From contig JADJDP010000050.1 in NCBI GenBank assembly GCA_016702645.1, positions 62,001 through 126,000 of the forward strand: a stretch of DNA of 64,000 nucleotides, written 5' to 3'. The notes under the pieces are model-generated. The model did no database searches. It was not told where the DNA came from and saw nothing but the letters and a program-made list of their open reading frames with translations. This DNA is from Flavobacteriales bacterium (GTDB lineage Bacteria; Bacteroidota; Bacteroidia; Flavobacteriales_F; PHOS-HE28). Positions 1-8,969 of the stretch are shown here, piece by piece. Each line of letters opens with the position of its first letter. The stretch's first letter is position 1. The translations under genes and the position numbers were made by a program.

Positions 1-26
1 GCGGAGAACCCAAGGTAAGCCACCTT

Positions 27-52
27 CTTCGCTCCACTTTGCGCCTTCGCGT
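27..52. repeat. CTTTGCG-type octamer repeat, left window end
   Basis: CTTTGCGC at 37-44 is followed immediately by CTTCGCGT at 45-52, an 8-nt period, and a related CTTCGCTC sits off-phase at 27-34. The same octamer family recurs at 63731-63788. The stretch is non-coding. That this is a dispersed repeat family is inference from the two occurrences. Confidence 0.45.
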
Positions 53-74
53 CCAGCCTATCTCCAAAAGGCAA

Positions 75-95
75 CGGGACCCCGAGGAGGTCCCG
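75..95 (-). terminator. Putative rho-independent terminator of the TPR gene
   Basis: A perfect 7-bp stem CGGGACC/GGTCCCG encloses a 7-nt loop, 47 nt past the stop of the minus-strand TPR gene. Read on the minus strand it is followed by a TTGCCTTTTGG T-rich tract. The stem is modest. Confidence 0.45.
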
Positions 96-141
96 CTGCC
101 GCCCGAGGGTCCGTTCGGGTTGTCGGCACAGGAAGGCCGGC

Positions 142-855
142 TTACTCGCAGTTGATCAGGATCATTTCCTCCACGCTCTTGTCGCCAAGGTCGTGGGCCA
201 GGTGCAGGGCTGCGCAAGCATCTTGGCGGCGGTCCATGCGGAAATAGATGGTGGCCATTTGAACATGGGCTTGGTCCAAGGTCGGGTCCAGTTCAAGGGC
301 GCGTTCCAGGTCGGCAAGAGCATCTTCGTCCTGGTGCATGGCAGCGAGTGCAATGCCACGATCGCACCACCCGAAGGCATTATACGGCGCGATCTGGATC
401 AATTGATCGTAGTGGCTCTTGGCAGCCACAAGGTCGTTCCTGATCATAGCGAAGTGCCCAAGGTGCAAGAGGGCATGTTCGGCTGCTGGACCAGTAGGAC
501 GCATTCCAAGGATCCGTTGGAGGTCCGCGGTCGCACTTTGTTCGGCTCCCAAGCGCGCTCGTACCTCGGCGCGGCGTAGCAGGCTATGGACGTCGTCCGG
601 TGTAAGGGTGACTGCCCGGTCGAAATCCTGCAATGCGCCAGTAAGGTCCCCTTTGCCCAGACGATTCACGCCGCGGTAGTACCAGGTCTTGGAGTTGTTG
701 GGATCCACGGATACAGCGCGGGTGAAAGCCTGCTCTGCGGTGGCGTGGTCGTCCTTGCGCAAAGCGCTCATGCCAGCGAGCATGTCACTATCGGCACTTT
801 GTGCGCAAAGCGAAGTCGTCGCGGCGAAGAGGAGGGAGGCGGAAATGGTTCTCAT
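142..855 (-). CDS. Exported tetratricopeptide (TPR) repeat protein
   Basis: This 237-residue protein has a Sec signal peptide (basic start, hydrophobic core, SLCAQ near residue 19). The rest is TPR units: residues about 25-95 contain WYYRGVNRLGKGD and AVTLTPDD, and about 160-225 contain WCDRGIALAAM and LELDPTLDQA, the usual W/G/Y/P spacing. It has no enzymatic motif, so a periplasmic or envelope scaffolding role is the only inference possible. It is transcribed divergently from the DoxX gene across a gap of about 120 nt. Confidence 0.8.
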   Translation of the reverse strand: MRTISASLLFAATTSLCAQSADSDMLAGMSALRKDDHATAEQAFTRAVSVDPNNSKTWYYRGVNRLGKGDLTGALQDFDRAVTLTPDDVHSLLRRAEVRARLGAEQSATADLQRILGMRPTGPAAEHALLHLGHFAMIRNDLVAAKSHYDQLIQIAPYNAFGWCDRGIALAAMHQDEDALADLERALELDPTLDQAHVQMATIYFRMDRRQDACAALHLAHDLGDKSVEEMILINCE

Positions 856-949
856 GGCGGGCCGTGCAACGAGCTTTCTTGGGAAAAGTTCCCGATCGGT
901 TGTGGATACTTCCTGCGGTCACAACCCAACACCGGGCAGGGGAGCCCGG

Positions 950-957
950 TAGTTTCG
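950..957 (+). promoter_or_regulatory. Possible -7 element for the DoxX gene
   Basis: TAGTTTCG, close to the Bacteroidota -7 consensus TAnnTTTG, ends 17 nt before the DoxX ATG. No TTG is evident at -33. Confidence 0.3.
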
Positions 958-974
958 GCCCAAGCTCAAGGCCC

Positions 975-1373
975 ATGATCATCAACAGCGAACCCGTTTC
1001 CGAGGACTTCGGTTATTTCTTCCTGCGGGTAACCGCCGGCGGAACCATGCTGTGGCAGCACGGCTGGCCCAAGCTCATGGGTTTTGCCGACCGTATGGAC
1101 ACCTTCGCCGACCCTTTTGGGTTGGGTAGCACTTTTTCGCTCATCCTCATCCTTATCGCGGAGGTGCTTTGCACAACCCTCGTGGTGCTGGGTCTTTGGA
1201 CCAGGGCAGCCTTGGTTCCGTTGATCATCGCCATGGCAGTGGTCGCGTTCATGGTGAAGGGAGATGCTGACTTTCCGGCGAAGGAGTTGGCCTTCGTCTA
1301 CTTCTTCGCTTTCGTGACTTTGCTGTTCACCGGAAGTGGTCGCTTCTCCGTGGATCGCATTTCGTTCCGTTGA
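975..1373 (+). CDS. DoxX family integral membrane protein
   Basis: This 132-residue protein starts at the ATG at 975 (MIINSEP); the frame is open further upstream but that part is not protein-like. It shows the DoxX arrangement: FFLRVTAGGTMLWQHGWPKL near the N-terminus, then hydrophobic helices around residues 45-65 (LILILIAEVLCTTLVVLG), 70-90 and 100-118 with the connecting LWTRAALVPL. DoxX-like proteins are small four-helix inner-membrane proteins, often linked to redox balance. The exact function here is unknown. Confidence 0.8.
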   Translation: MIINSEPVSEDFGYFFLRVTAGGTMLWQHGWPKLMGFADRMDTFADPFGLGSTFSLILILIAEVLCTTLVVLGLWTRAALVPLIIAMAVVAFMVKGDADFPAKELAFVYFFAFVTLLFTGSGRFSVDRISFR

Positions 1374-1433
1374 AGACCACGAAGGATCCTGAGAATGGAA
1401 CGCTCCCGGCGATGTCGGTCCGGGCCGTCCGTC

Positions 1434-1441
1434 TATCTTCC
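1434..1441 (+). promoter_or_regulatory. Possible -7 element for the FG-GAP gene
   Basis: CCGTCTATCTTCC precedes the ATG at 1468. It shares CCGTCTATCTT with the well-formed promoter at 20636-20663 but has CC instead of TG at its end, and there is no clear -33 TTG. Confidence 0.35.
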
Positions 1442-1467
1442 CGCCGCCCAGACAAAACCACGCGCAC

Positions 1468-4253
1468 ATGAAGCAACATTCCTCGTCCGTTCTCGCGATC
1501 GCAGCAACGCTTTTCACCCTGCCGGTCGGAGCCCAGATCGCCTTTACTGCGAACAGTTCGTTGCTTTCCGGCACCTACGGGAATCCGAGTTGTGTGGTGG
1601 ACATGAACGGCGACCATCTAGATGATGTGGTGCGCTTCAATGGGAATACGATGACCATTGCCTACCAGCAAGCTGGGGGTGGATTCGTACAGGTGAACGC
1701 GGTGACCGCCACGGTGAACCCGAACTGGAGCATCAGCGTGGGCGATCTGGATGCCAACGGCTACAACGACGTACTCATCGGTAACGGCAGCGCCAACTCT
1801 TTCCTACGGGCCAATAGTGATGGAACCGCATACACGGAGCAGTACTTCTCCCCGTACATCTTCAGCCAGCGCACGAACATGGCGGACATCAACAACGATG
1901 GCTTGTTGGACGCTTGGAGCTGCCATGATGTGGGCCTGAGCAAACCCTACCGGAACACGGGTGGTGGTGTGATGGTGGAAGATCAGAGCCTGATCCAGCA
2001 AACTGTAACGGTTGGGGGGAACTATGCCACGGTGTTCACCGATTATGATGAGGACGGTGATCTTGACCTGTATTTCAGCAAGTGCCGCAGTGGCGCACCC
2101 GTGGGAGACCCCCAGCGCATAAACCTGCTATACCGCAACAATGGCAACGGGACATGGACGGAGGTTGGCGCGCAAGCGGGAGTTGGTGACGGTGCGCAGA
2201 GTTGGATCACCGTGATCGAGGATTTCGACAACGATGGCGACTTCGACATGTTCGTTGGGAACCACAGTGATGCGAACCGCTTCTACCGCAACAACGGCAA
2301 TGGGACGTTCACGGACATCATCGCCACCACAGGGATCAACCCCGGTGCGCTTGGTGCGTGGGAAGCCAACGGTGCCGATTTCGACAACGATGGCTGGATG
2401 GACATCTTCACGGAAGCCGGGAACGGCATCTGGCGGAACAATGGCAACGGTACCTTTTCGCTGTTCAATATCGGCGTGAGCGAGGGTGGTATCGGTGACC
2501 TGAACAACGATGGCTGGATGGACATCCACCTCGGTCAGACCATCCGCTTCAACAACGGGGGCACCAACCACTGGGTCAAGTTCGAACTGCAGGGCATCTT
2601 CAGCAATTTGAACGGCATCGGTGCACGCTTGAAGCTCTATGGTCCTTGGGGCATGCAGACCCGTGAGGTCCGCTCGGGCAACAGCTTCAGCCACATGAGT
2701 TCCTTGCATGCGCACTTCGGCATCGGAGCCGCAACGCAGATCGACTCGTTGGTGATCGATTGGCCTAGTGGGGTCCACACGGTCATCGAGGCCCCGGGAT
2801 CGACCAACTGCACATCGTTCCGGAGGCGGCCTGCACGTTGGGGCCGATAGAGATCATCACCGCAGGTGGAACAACGATCTGCGCCGGAGGTTCCGTTCAA
2901 CTGGATGCGCCGGACGGCTTCACCAGCTACCAATGGAGCAATGGCTCTACCGCGCCCTCGATAACCGTTGATCAGAGCGGGAACTATTCCGTGGCCGCTT
3001 TTGATGGCAATGGCTGTGCTGCTCTTTCCAATTCGGTGGTGGTGAGCGTTGTAACAAGTGAACAACCCGTGATCACCATCTTGGGTGAAGAGGTCATTTG
3101 TCAAGGTGCCACGGTGGATCTGGTTTCCAGTGTGGGCACCAATGCGGTATGGAGCAATGGGGCAACCGGAGCGACGGCAAGCATCGGCCAGTCAGGCACC
3201 TATACCGTAACGGCTGATGGTGCGTGCGGGGCTGCTACCAGCGAACCAGTGAGCATTACGGTGAACCCCGCTGCAGCCATCGCCCTCGCGGACGATGTGA
3301 CCATCCCGGTTCCGGGAACGGCGGACTTGATCGCCATTGGAGACAACGTGAAGTGGTACGCTGATGAGTTCGGCGGTTCGGCAATTGGAACCGGGAATGC
3401 CTGGACCACGCCGTTCGTGAACACCACCACCACCTTCTGGGCCGAAACGAATGCTCAGTATGGTGGTGGGCTGCAAGATGGTGGCAAGCCTGATAATAGC
3501 GGTGGTGGCGGACTTCCTTCCACTGGGTCGCAGAGCTTCTTCACGGCGTGGGAGCCGTTCACGATCGAAACGGTTACGGTGTACGCGATCGGTGCAGGAC
3601 AGCGCACCATCAACTTGTGTGATGCAGCCGGCGCAGTGCTGCAAACGGCCACCTTCGACCTCGCCGATGGGACGCACACGCTTACGCTGAACTTCGATGT
3701 GCCTGTTGGAGTGGACCTCTCGCTACGTTGCCCGCAGCAGAGTTTTTTCCGCAACAACTCCGGTGTCGCATATCCCTATGCGATCGGCACCATGGGTGAA
3801 CTGACCAATTCGGGCTTCGGCACCAGCTACTATTACTACTTCTACGATTGGAAGGTGCGGGCACCGATGATGGAGTGCCCTGCTCTTCGTGATCCTGCCA
3901 CGGTGAACATCGGAAACGTCGGCGTTACCGAAGTGACCACCGCTGACGTTCGCGTGTTCCCGAGCCCTGCTTCCGACAATGTGCGTGTGGAAGGTGTTCG
4001 TGCTGGTGAAACCGTGAGCATTCTGGACGCTCAAGGTCGGATCGCTTTGCAAGCCGCCACCCCAGCCGTGGATGGCATCGCGACCGTGAACGTTGAACGA
4101 CTTGCGCCTGGTAGCTACACGGTACAGGTGCGCAGCGCGGAACGGAACATTGTGAGGATTGCTCATCGTGCGCTGATCGCGGCAATTGTTCATGGAACAC
4201 CCCTGCGGACCTCCGCAGGGGTGTTCCCTTTTCCAAGGATGCATTTCCTTTGA
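1468..4253 (+). CDS. FG-GAP/VCBS repeat protein with Ig-like and T9SS sorting domains (frame broken)
   Basis: This secreted surface protein is read in two frames. The first (1468-2850) carries a signal peptide, seven or so FG-GAP/VCBS units (DxNxDGxxD signatures such as DYDEDGDLD and DFDNDGDFD) and an ASPIC/UnbV-like end (RSGNSFSHMSS, DSLVIDWPSG). The second (2838-4253) carries Ig-like domains (TICAGGSVQLDA, YQWSNGST) and a T9SS type A sorting domain (VFPSPASDNVRVEG to GSYTVQV). Adding one C to the CCCCGGG run at 2792-2798 joins them as EAPGIDQLHIVPEAACTLGP, so this is one gene with a 1-nt deletion. The nominal stop at 4253 lies beyond a strong terminator hairpin; removing one C at 4164 would give RIAIVR-stop at 4174-4176, a typical T9SS end. 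Adhesion is a guess. Confidence 0.75.
4194..4232 (+). terminator. Strong rho-independent terminator
   Basis: A perfect 16-bp inverted repeat (arms 4194-4209 and 4212-4227, loop CC) is followed by CTTTT. It sits inside the nominal reading frame of the upstream T9SS gene, which argues that the true stop of that gene is earlier. Confidence 0.8.
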
Positions 4254-4267
4254 CCGAGACACCCCAC

Positions 4268-5806
4268 ATGCCAACACGCGAAGAGTTCACAGCCGCCATC
4301 ATCGAGGGCAACACGTTCAAGGGCGCCAGCATCGATCTGGGGGGAGCCCTCTTCGATGGAGAGGTTCCGGCTGGTTGCACGGTGAAGATCCCGTTGAGGA
4401 CGATGAACCGGCACGGCCTCATTTGCGGTGCTACAGGGAGCGGTAAGACGAAAACGCTCCAAGTACTTGCCGAGCAGCTTTCACTCCACGGTGTGCCGTC
4501 GCTATTGATGGATGTGAAGGGCGACCTGAGTGGATTGGCCGCTCCCGGCGCGACCAACGAGAAGATCGAATCCCGTCACATCAAATTGGGCTTGGCCCAC
4601 ACGCCGCAGGGTCTGCCGGTGGAATTGCTGAGCCTGAGCAAGGAACCCGGTGCACGGCTGCGCGCCACCGTGAGCGAATTCGGGCCGGTATTGCTGGGCC
4701 GGGTGCTGGAACTGAACGACACGCAGCAGAGCGTGCTGGCCTTGGTGTTCAAGTATTGCGATGACCATGCGTTGCCGCTGTTGGACCTGAAGGACCTGCG
4801 CCGGATGCTGCAGTTCGTGACCAACGAAGGCAAGGAGGAGATCAAGAAGGTCTATGGGCAGGTGAGCCCCGCCACGGTGAACATCATCCTGCGCAAGCTC
4901 ATCGAGATCGAGCAGCAGGGTGCCGACCTGTTCTTCGGAGAGCGCTCGTTCGACGTGAACGACCTGCTCATCCAGCGCGAGGGCAAAGGCGTGGTGCATA
5001 TCGTACGCCTCACGGACATCCAGGACCGGCCGCGCCTCTTCAGCACCTTCATGCTCTGCCTGCTCGCGGAGATCTATTCCACGTTCCCGGAAGTGGGCGA
5101 TGCCGAGAAGCCGAAGCTCGTGCTCTTCATCGATGAAGCACACTTGATCTTCAACACGGCCACGAAGGCGTTGCTCGAACAGATCGAGACCATCATCAAG
5201 CTCATCCGTTCTAAAGGGGTAGGGGTGTACTTCTGCACGCAGGATCCAAGTGACGTTCCTGAAAGCGTCTTGGGCCAGTTGGGTTTGAAGGTGCAGCACG
5301 CCCTGCGCGCGTTCACCGCGAAGGACCGGACCACGATCAAGCGCACTGCGCAGAACTATCCGCTCACATCCTTCTATGATACCGAGGCGCTGATCACCTC
5401 GCTCGGCATCGGTGAAGCGCTCGTGACGGCTTTGAGCGAGAAAGGAACTCCAACGCCGCTGGCACACACACTGCTGCGGGCACCGATCAGCCGAATGGAC
5501 ATCCTCAGCCCATTGGAGATCGACGGGCTCGTAGCGCGTAGTTCGCTCGCGAAGACCTACAACGAGGTGCTGGATCGTGAGAGCGCGTTCGAAATGCTGG
5601 AGAAGCGGATGAAGAACGAGGAAGCCGAGCCTGCGGAGGAAGGAAGGAAGAGAGTGGCGAAGGAGGAACCCAGCACCTTGGAGAAGGTGACCAAGAACCC
5701 GATGGCACGCCAAGTGGGCAATACCATCGTTCGTGAACTGACCAGGGGTCTGTTGGGTGTGCTTGGCATAAAAAGCCCCACCCGCCGCATGAGGAGCCTG
5801 TTCTGA
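4268..5806 (+). CDS. HerA-like helicase/ATPase, DUF853 family
   Basis: This protein of about 512 residues has a HerA/FtsK-type RecA fold: Walker A GATGSGKT at residues 54-61 and Walker B LVLFIDEAH near 284-292. It also has LLMDVKGDLSG after the first strand and the family's YFCTQDPSDVPESVLGQLG and RAFTAKDRTTIK segments. The C-terminal 90 residues are charged and probably a coiled-coil tail. This is the DUF853 (YjgR) family, cytoplasmic, with no established substrate. I chose the ATG at 4268 over the in-frame TTG at 4250, which is close to the preceding terminator. It stands alone between terminators. Confidence 0.88.
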   Translation: MPTREEFTAAIIEGNTFKGASIDLGGALFDGEVPAGCTVKIPLRTMNRHGLICGATGSGKTKTLQVLAEQLSLHGVPSLLMDVKGDLSGLAAPGATNEKIESRHIKLGLAHTPQGLPVELLSLSKEPGARLRATVSEFGPVLLGRVLELNDTQQSVLALVFKYCDDHALPLLDLKDLRRMLQFVTNEGKEEIKKVYGQVSPATVNIILRKLIEIEQQGADLFFGERSFDVNDLLIQREGKGVVHIVRLTDIQDRPRLFSTFMLCLLAEIYSTFPEVGDAEKPKLVLFIDEAHLIFNTATKALLEQIETIIKLIRSKGVGVYFCTQDPSDVPESVLGQLGLKVQHALRAFTAKDRTTIKRTAQNYPLTSFYDTEALITSLGIGEALVTALSEKGTPTPLAHTLLRAPISRMDILSPLEIDGLVARSSLAKTYNEVLDRESAFEMLEKRMKNEEAEPAEEGRKRVAKEEPSTLEKVTKNPMARQVGNTIVRELTRGLLGVLGIKSPTRRMRSLF

Positions 5807-5819
5807 CCGGCACTTCAAC

Positions 5820-5851
5820 CGAAAAGACCCGGCTCGAGGCCAGGTTTTTCG
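5820..5851. terminator. Bidirectional terminator between convergent genes
   Basis: An imperfect stem (CGAAAAGACCCGGCTC against GAGGCCAGGTTTTTCG) with A- and T-rich flanks lies between the stops of the HerA-like gene (+) and the lipoprotein gene (-). Confidence 0.5.
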
Positions 5852-5869
5852 AGGTGAAAGTGCGGATGG

Positions 5870-6430
5870 CTATTCGCCTGCGGCTTCGGCGCGCTTGATC
5901 TCTTGGTCCAGGATCTCGTCCATCACCTTCAGTTCCTGCTCGCTCACCTGCCTTTCGGTGCGCGCCTGCTTCTTCATGAAGCGGAACATGGTCGCCTTCT
6001 TGATCTCGTAGGCCATGTAGACCGTGTACTCCTTGGTCTCTTCGTTGAAGTAGGTTTCCTCGCCGATCTTCCGCAGGTCGGCCAATTCGTTGTTCATCAC
6101 ACCACGGACAAGGCTCTGGAACTTGTCCGCCACATCGGCCGCATTGGCATTCTCGGTTTGGCCGAGGTACTGGTCCGTAACCGAGCGCATGTTCACGCCA
6201 ACCTGTCCTGATACCTGGTTCTTCGCCTCGATGTCCGCTTTTCCCTTGGCAATGTTCTGGTTCACACTGGATCCTTGTCCGGTTCCCCGGAACCAGGCCG
6301 CATTGCTCTCATATTTTCCGCCTGAAAAAGGCTGTTTGACCTTGGTTCCGGCAGGTCCGGTTTTCGGGTTGCAGGAGGCGAGAACGAGGATACCGGCAAG
6401 GATGAGAGGGGTGGTGGATAGGAACTTCAT
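5870..6430 (-). CDS. Lipoprotein resembling the LPP20 family
   Basis: This 186-residue lipoprotein has the lipobox LASC with cysteine at residue 20. The mature part has an A/N/Q-rich segment (NIAKGKADIEAKNQV), then DKFQSLVRGVMNNEL, TYFNEETKEYTVYMAYEIKK and a charged helix with FMKKQARTERQ. The alternation of an ALxxA-type helix with a YxVYMAYE strand resembles LPP20-type lipoproteins, but I assign that weakly. It is divergent from the SRPBCC gene and probably envelope-anchored; function unknown. Confidence 0.7.
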   Translation of the reverse strand: MKFLSTTPLILAGILVLASCNPKTGPAGTKVKQPFSGGKYESNAAWFRGTGQGSSVNQNIAKGKADIEAKNQVSGQVGVNMRSVTDQYLGQTENANAADVADKFQSLVRGVMNNELADLRKIGEETYFNEETKEYTVYMAYEIKKATMFRFMKKQARTERQVSEQELKVMDEILDQEIKRAEAAGE

Positions 6431-6505
6431 GGTTCTTGGGGTTCGGTCCGGCGCTAGGGCGTGACGGAAGGTTTGCCAAGGTCAGAAAATTCCATGCCGT
6501 TTAGC

Positions 6506-6535
6506 TTGGTCATTCCTCCGCAGGGTGCATCTTTC
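6506..6535 (+). promoter_or_regulatory. Possible promoter of the SRPBCC/GyrI-like gene
   Basis: TTG at 6506-6508 is followed 19 nt later by CATCTTTC (6528-6535), two mismatches from TAnnTTTG; the gene starts at 6556. The spacing fits Bacteroidota promoters. Confidence 0.35.
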
Positions 6536-6555
6536 GGTTTCAAATCCACCAAACC

Positions 6556-7579
6556 ATGAGAGCACTCAAGATCATTCTGATCATCATAGCGGCCTTGGGC
6601 GTATTAGCCGCAGTACTTGGCTTCACCGGAAGTGATACCTATCGGTATGAGCGGTCCGTTACGATCGCCGCCCCGCCGGATGCTGTGTATGGCCATGTTT
6701 CGACGCTTGCCGCAATGGACCAATGGAGCCCTTGGAACGATCTGGACCCGAACATGACCAAGAGCATGGAAGGAACCGATGGAACCGTTGGGGCTACGGC
6801 AAAGTGGGAGGGCAACGCAGATGTTGGAAAAGGGGAACAGCGCTTGGACTCTTTGGTGCCCGGTCAGCATGTACGAACTCATTTGACCTTCATCGAGCCT
6901 TTCGCTTCAGAGAGCAATGCGCTCATTGAGCTTTCGCCCGTAGGCGACAGCACCAAGGTCACTTGGGCCATGGTGGGCGAGAACGACTTCATGGGCAAGC
7001 TCATGGGCAAGTTCATGGACATGGACGCCATGATCGGTAAGGATTTCGACAAGGGCCTGGGCCGGTTGAAGGAACAGGTGGAATCAGCTTATGCGGATGC
7101 TCCCAAAACACCCGCGTACGAGATAACGACCATTGAGCGGCCCGCCATGCTCTACGTGGGCAAGCGTGAAGTGGTGAAATGGGCCGATATGAAGGATTTC
7201 TTCGGCAAACACTTCGGAGCAGGCATGGCCGCGATCGGCAAGGCCGGTGTAGCTCCGGCTGGTCCCACATCCGGGGTCTACTTCGAGTGGAACGAGCAGG
7301 AGCAGACCGCGGACATGATCGCAGGTATACCTGTGGATCCGGGGTCCAAGGCCAAGTTGAAGGGGCTGGAACTGTATGAAGCCCCAGCAAGCAAGGCTTT
7401 GCAGATCGACTACAGGGGGATACAACAGCATGGCCGCACCACACGAGGCAATGGATGCCTACATCAAGGCCAACAACTTGGAGCATCACACCAACGTGGT
7501 CGAGGAGTACATCACCGACCCCGGCATGGAACCAGACAGCACGAAGTGGCTTACCCGGATCATCTACTTCATCAAGTAG
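6556..7579 (+). CDS. SRPBCC (polyketide cyclase-like) plus GyrI-like effector-binding protein (frame broken)
   Basis: The N-terminus is a membrane or signal helix (residues 4-23, IILIIIAALGVLAAVLG). Next comes an SRPBCC ligand-binding domain (about 30-175: ITIAAPPDAVYGHVSTLAAMDQWSPW, AKWEGNADVGKGEQ). The C-terminal half is a GyrI-like/AraC effector-binding domain (about 185-340: RPAMLYVGKREVV, SGVYFEWNEQEQTADMIAGIPV). The frame breaks in the five-G run at 7415-7419; dropping one G joins IDYR to GYNSMAAPHEAM and the end TRIIYFIK at 7579. The restored length is about 340 residues. Both folds bind small hydrophobic ligands; the ligand is unknown. A clear terminator follows. Confidence 0.8.
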
Positions 7580-7602
7580 ATCGACCTTACCGCGTCAAAG
7601 TG

Positions 7603-7630
7603 GAGCCCGGCCCGAAAGGCCGGGCTCTTT
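7603..7630 (+). terminator. Rho-independent terminator
   Basis: A 10-bp stem GAGCCCGGCC/GGCCGGGCTC with a CGAAA loop is followed by TTT, 24 nt past the stop of the SRPBCC/GyrI-like gene. Confidence 0.8.
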
Positions 7631-7649
7631 CGTTCGCCATCTTCGCCGG

Positions 7650-8699
7650 ATGCCCCTGCGTTTCAGCTGTTGTCCATACCGCCTGCTGTTCAAGCATCCC
7701 TTCGGCACGGCACACGGGCTGCGCGATGGCACCGATGCCCTGTTCATTCGGTTGGAGGAGAACGGTGAAGTTGGCTACGGCGAGGTGACATTGCCACCGT
7801 ATCTCACGGAAACGGTCCGTGATGCGATCGAGCGCTTGCGGTCGGTTGCATCGCACGGACCATGGACCGGTCAGACCTTGTACGGATCCATCAACCACCT
7901 GCCAGAATTCCAAGAGGTCGGGTTCGGGTGTCGGGCAGGACTCACAATGGCTTTGATCGATCTGATCAGCAAGAGTGGTCAAGTCGCTGTTGGTGAGCTG
8001 CTTAATATTTCGATGGTCAGCGAGCCGGTCACACTCATGACGCTGGGCATTTCGCCCTTGGAGGAGTTGTCTGCGAAACTGGGCGAATTGCCCAAGAGCG
8101 GAGCATTGAAGGTGAAAGTCGGCGACACCGGTTCGATCGAAAGGATCCGTGCACTTCGAACGCTGGATAGCAGGAAGTTCTTGCTGGATGGCAACCAGGG
8201 CTTGAGGTCTGTCCAAGAGGCTGTCGACCTGGTTCAAGCCGCCGGGCCTGAGAGGATCATGGCCTTCGAACAGCCGTTCGAGGGATCGATGGACGAATTG
8301 AACCACGAATTGTTCGAGGAAACCGGGGTTGACGTGGTCGCGGACGAATCCGTTCAAACCTCCGGAGATCTTGTCGCTCAGCGGCACATGTTCAACGGGG
8401 TGAACATCAAGCTGATGAAGTGCGGCGGATTGGACCGGGCACTGGCGCTAACGGAGCTCGCCAGAACCTTGGACCTGAAAGTGATGCTCGGAAGCATGAG
8501 CGAGAGTTCGCTCGGATGCACGGCAATGGCACAGCTGGCTTCTATCGTGGACATCGTGGATCTGGATGGGCCTTGGTTGATCAAGAACGATCCGTTCGAG
8601 GGGATAGGAATGGAGAATGGTAAGATCATATCGAGGAGTGATCAAGGGCTTGGAGTAAACTTGAGAGCGGACCTGAAGTTTGAATATATTGGCTCATAA
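7650..8699 (+). CDS. Dipeptide epimerase (L-Ala-D/L-Glu epimerase type), enolase superfamily
   Basis: This protein of about 349 residues is in the muconate-lactonizing/mandelate racemase branch of the enolase superfamily. The pattern fits the dipeptide epimerase subgroup: N-terminal HPFGTAHGLRDG and GYGEVTLPPY, catalytic lysine pair in LKVKVG, metal ligands in LLDGNQG, EQPF and VADESV, and the second lysine in IKLMKCGG. It would epimerise Ala-Glu-type dipeptides in murein peptide recycling, in the cytoplasm. I chose the ATG at 7650 because the 65 upstream residues in this frame cross the preceding terminator. No murein-recycling partner is adjacent. Confidence 0.85.
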   Translation: MPLRFSCCPYRLLFKHPFGTAHGLRDGTDALFIRLEENGEVGYGEVTLPPYLTETVRDAIERLRSVASHGPWTGQTLYGSINHLPEFQEVGFGCRAGLTMALIDLISKSGQVAVGELLNISMVSEPVTLMTLGISPLEELSAKLGELPKSGALKVKVGDTGSIERIRALRTLDSRKFLLDGNQGLRSVQEAVDLVQAAGPERIMAFEQPFEGSMDELNHELFEETGVDVVADESVQTSGDLVAQRHMFNGVNIKLMKCGGLDRALALTELARTLDLKVMLGSMSESSLGCTAMAQLASIVDIVDLDGPWLIKNDPFEGIGMENGKIISRSDQGLGVNLRADLKFEYIGS

Positions 8700-8969
8700 T
8701 TTATATTATGATAATCTGTAATATCATGCACGGCAATGAATACCGTACTTCATCGCCCGCTCCTCGGCAGGTTCAAACTAGCACCTTCGCCTAACATACC
8801 TAGCCATTCGGTACCCCACGTCCCAAGCAAATTCCCTCGTGTATACGTCCTCCCATGGAGCGGCAGCGCCTTGGCAGGAAGCACATCCCTGATCCGAACG
8901 GATCTTCCTGCGAGTGCTACGGTGCTTCTCCCCGACCTTTGTCCGCCCCCGGAGTTTTCAGCCCCGTTG
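8700..8969. other. Non-coding leader before the Ig-rich T9SS gene, with an AT-rich patch
   Basis: 8696-8735 is strikingly AT-rich against the GC-rich surroundings and contains a short inverted repeat (ATGATA 8708-8713, TATCAT 8722-8727). From about 8736 to 8969 the frame of the downstream gene stays open but the translation is not protein-like. GACCTTTG at 8935-8942 is a weak -7 candidate. Nothing else was recognised. Confidence 0.4.

Noticed and set aside
8736..8969. An N-terminal extension of the Ig-rich T9SS protein
   Set aside because: The extra residues are proline/serine-rich without structure and precede a clear signal peptide at 8970.
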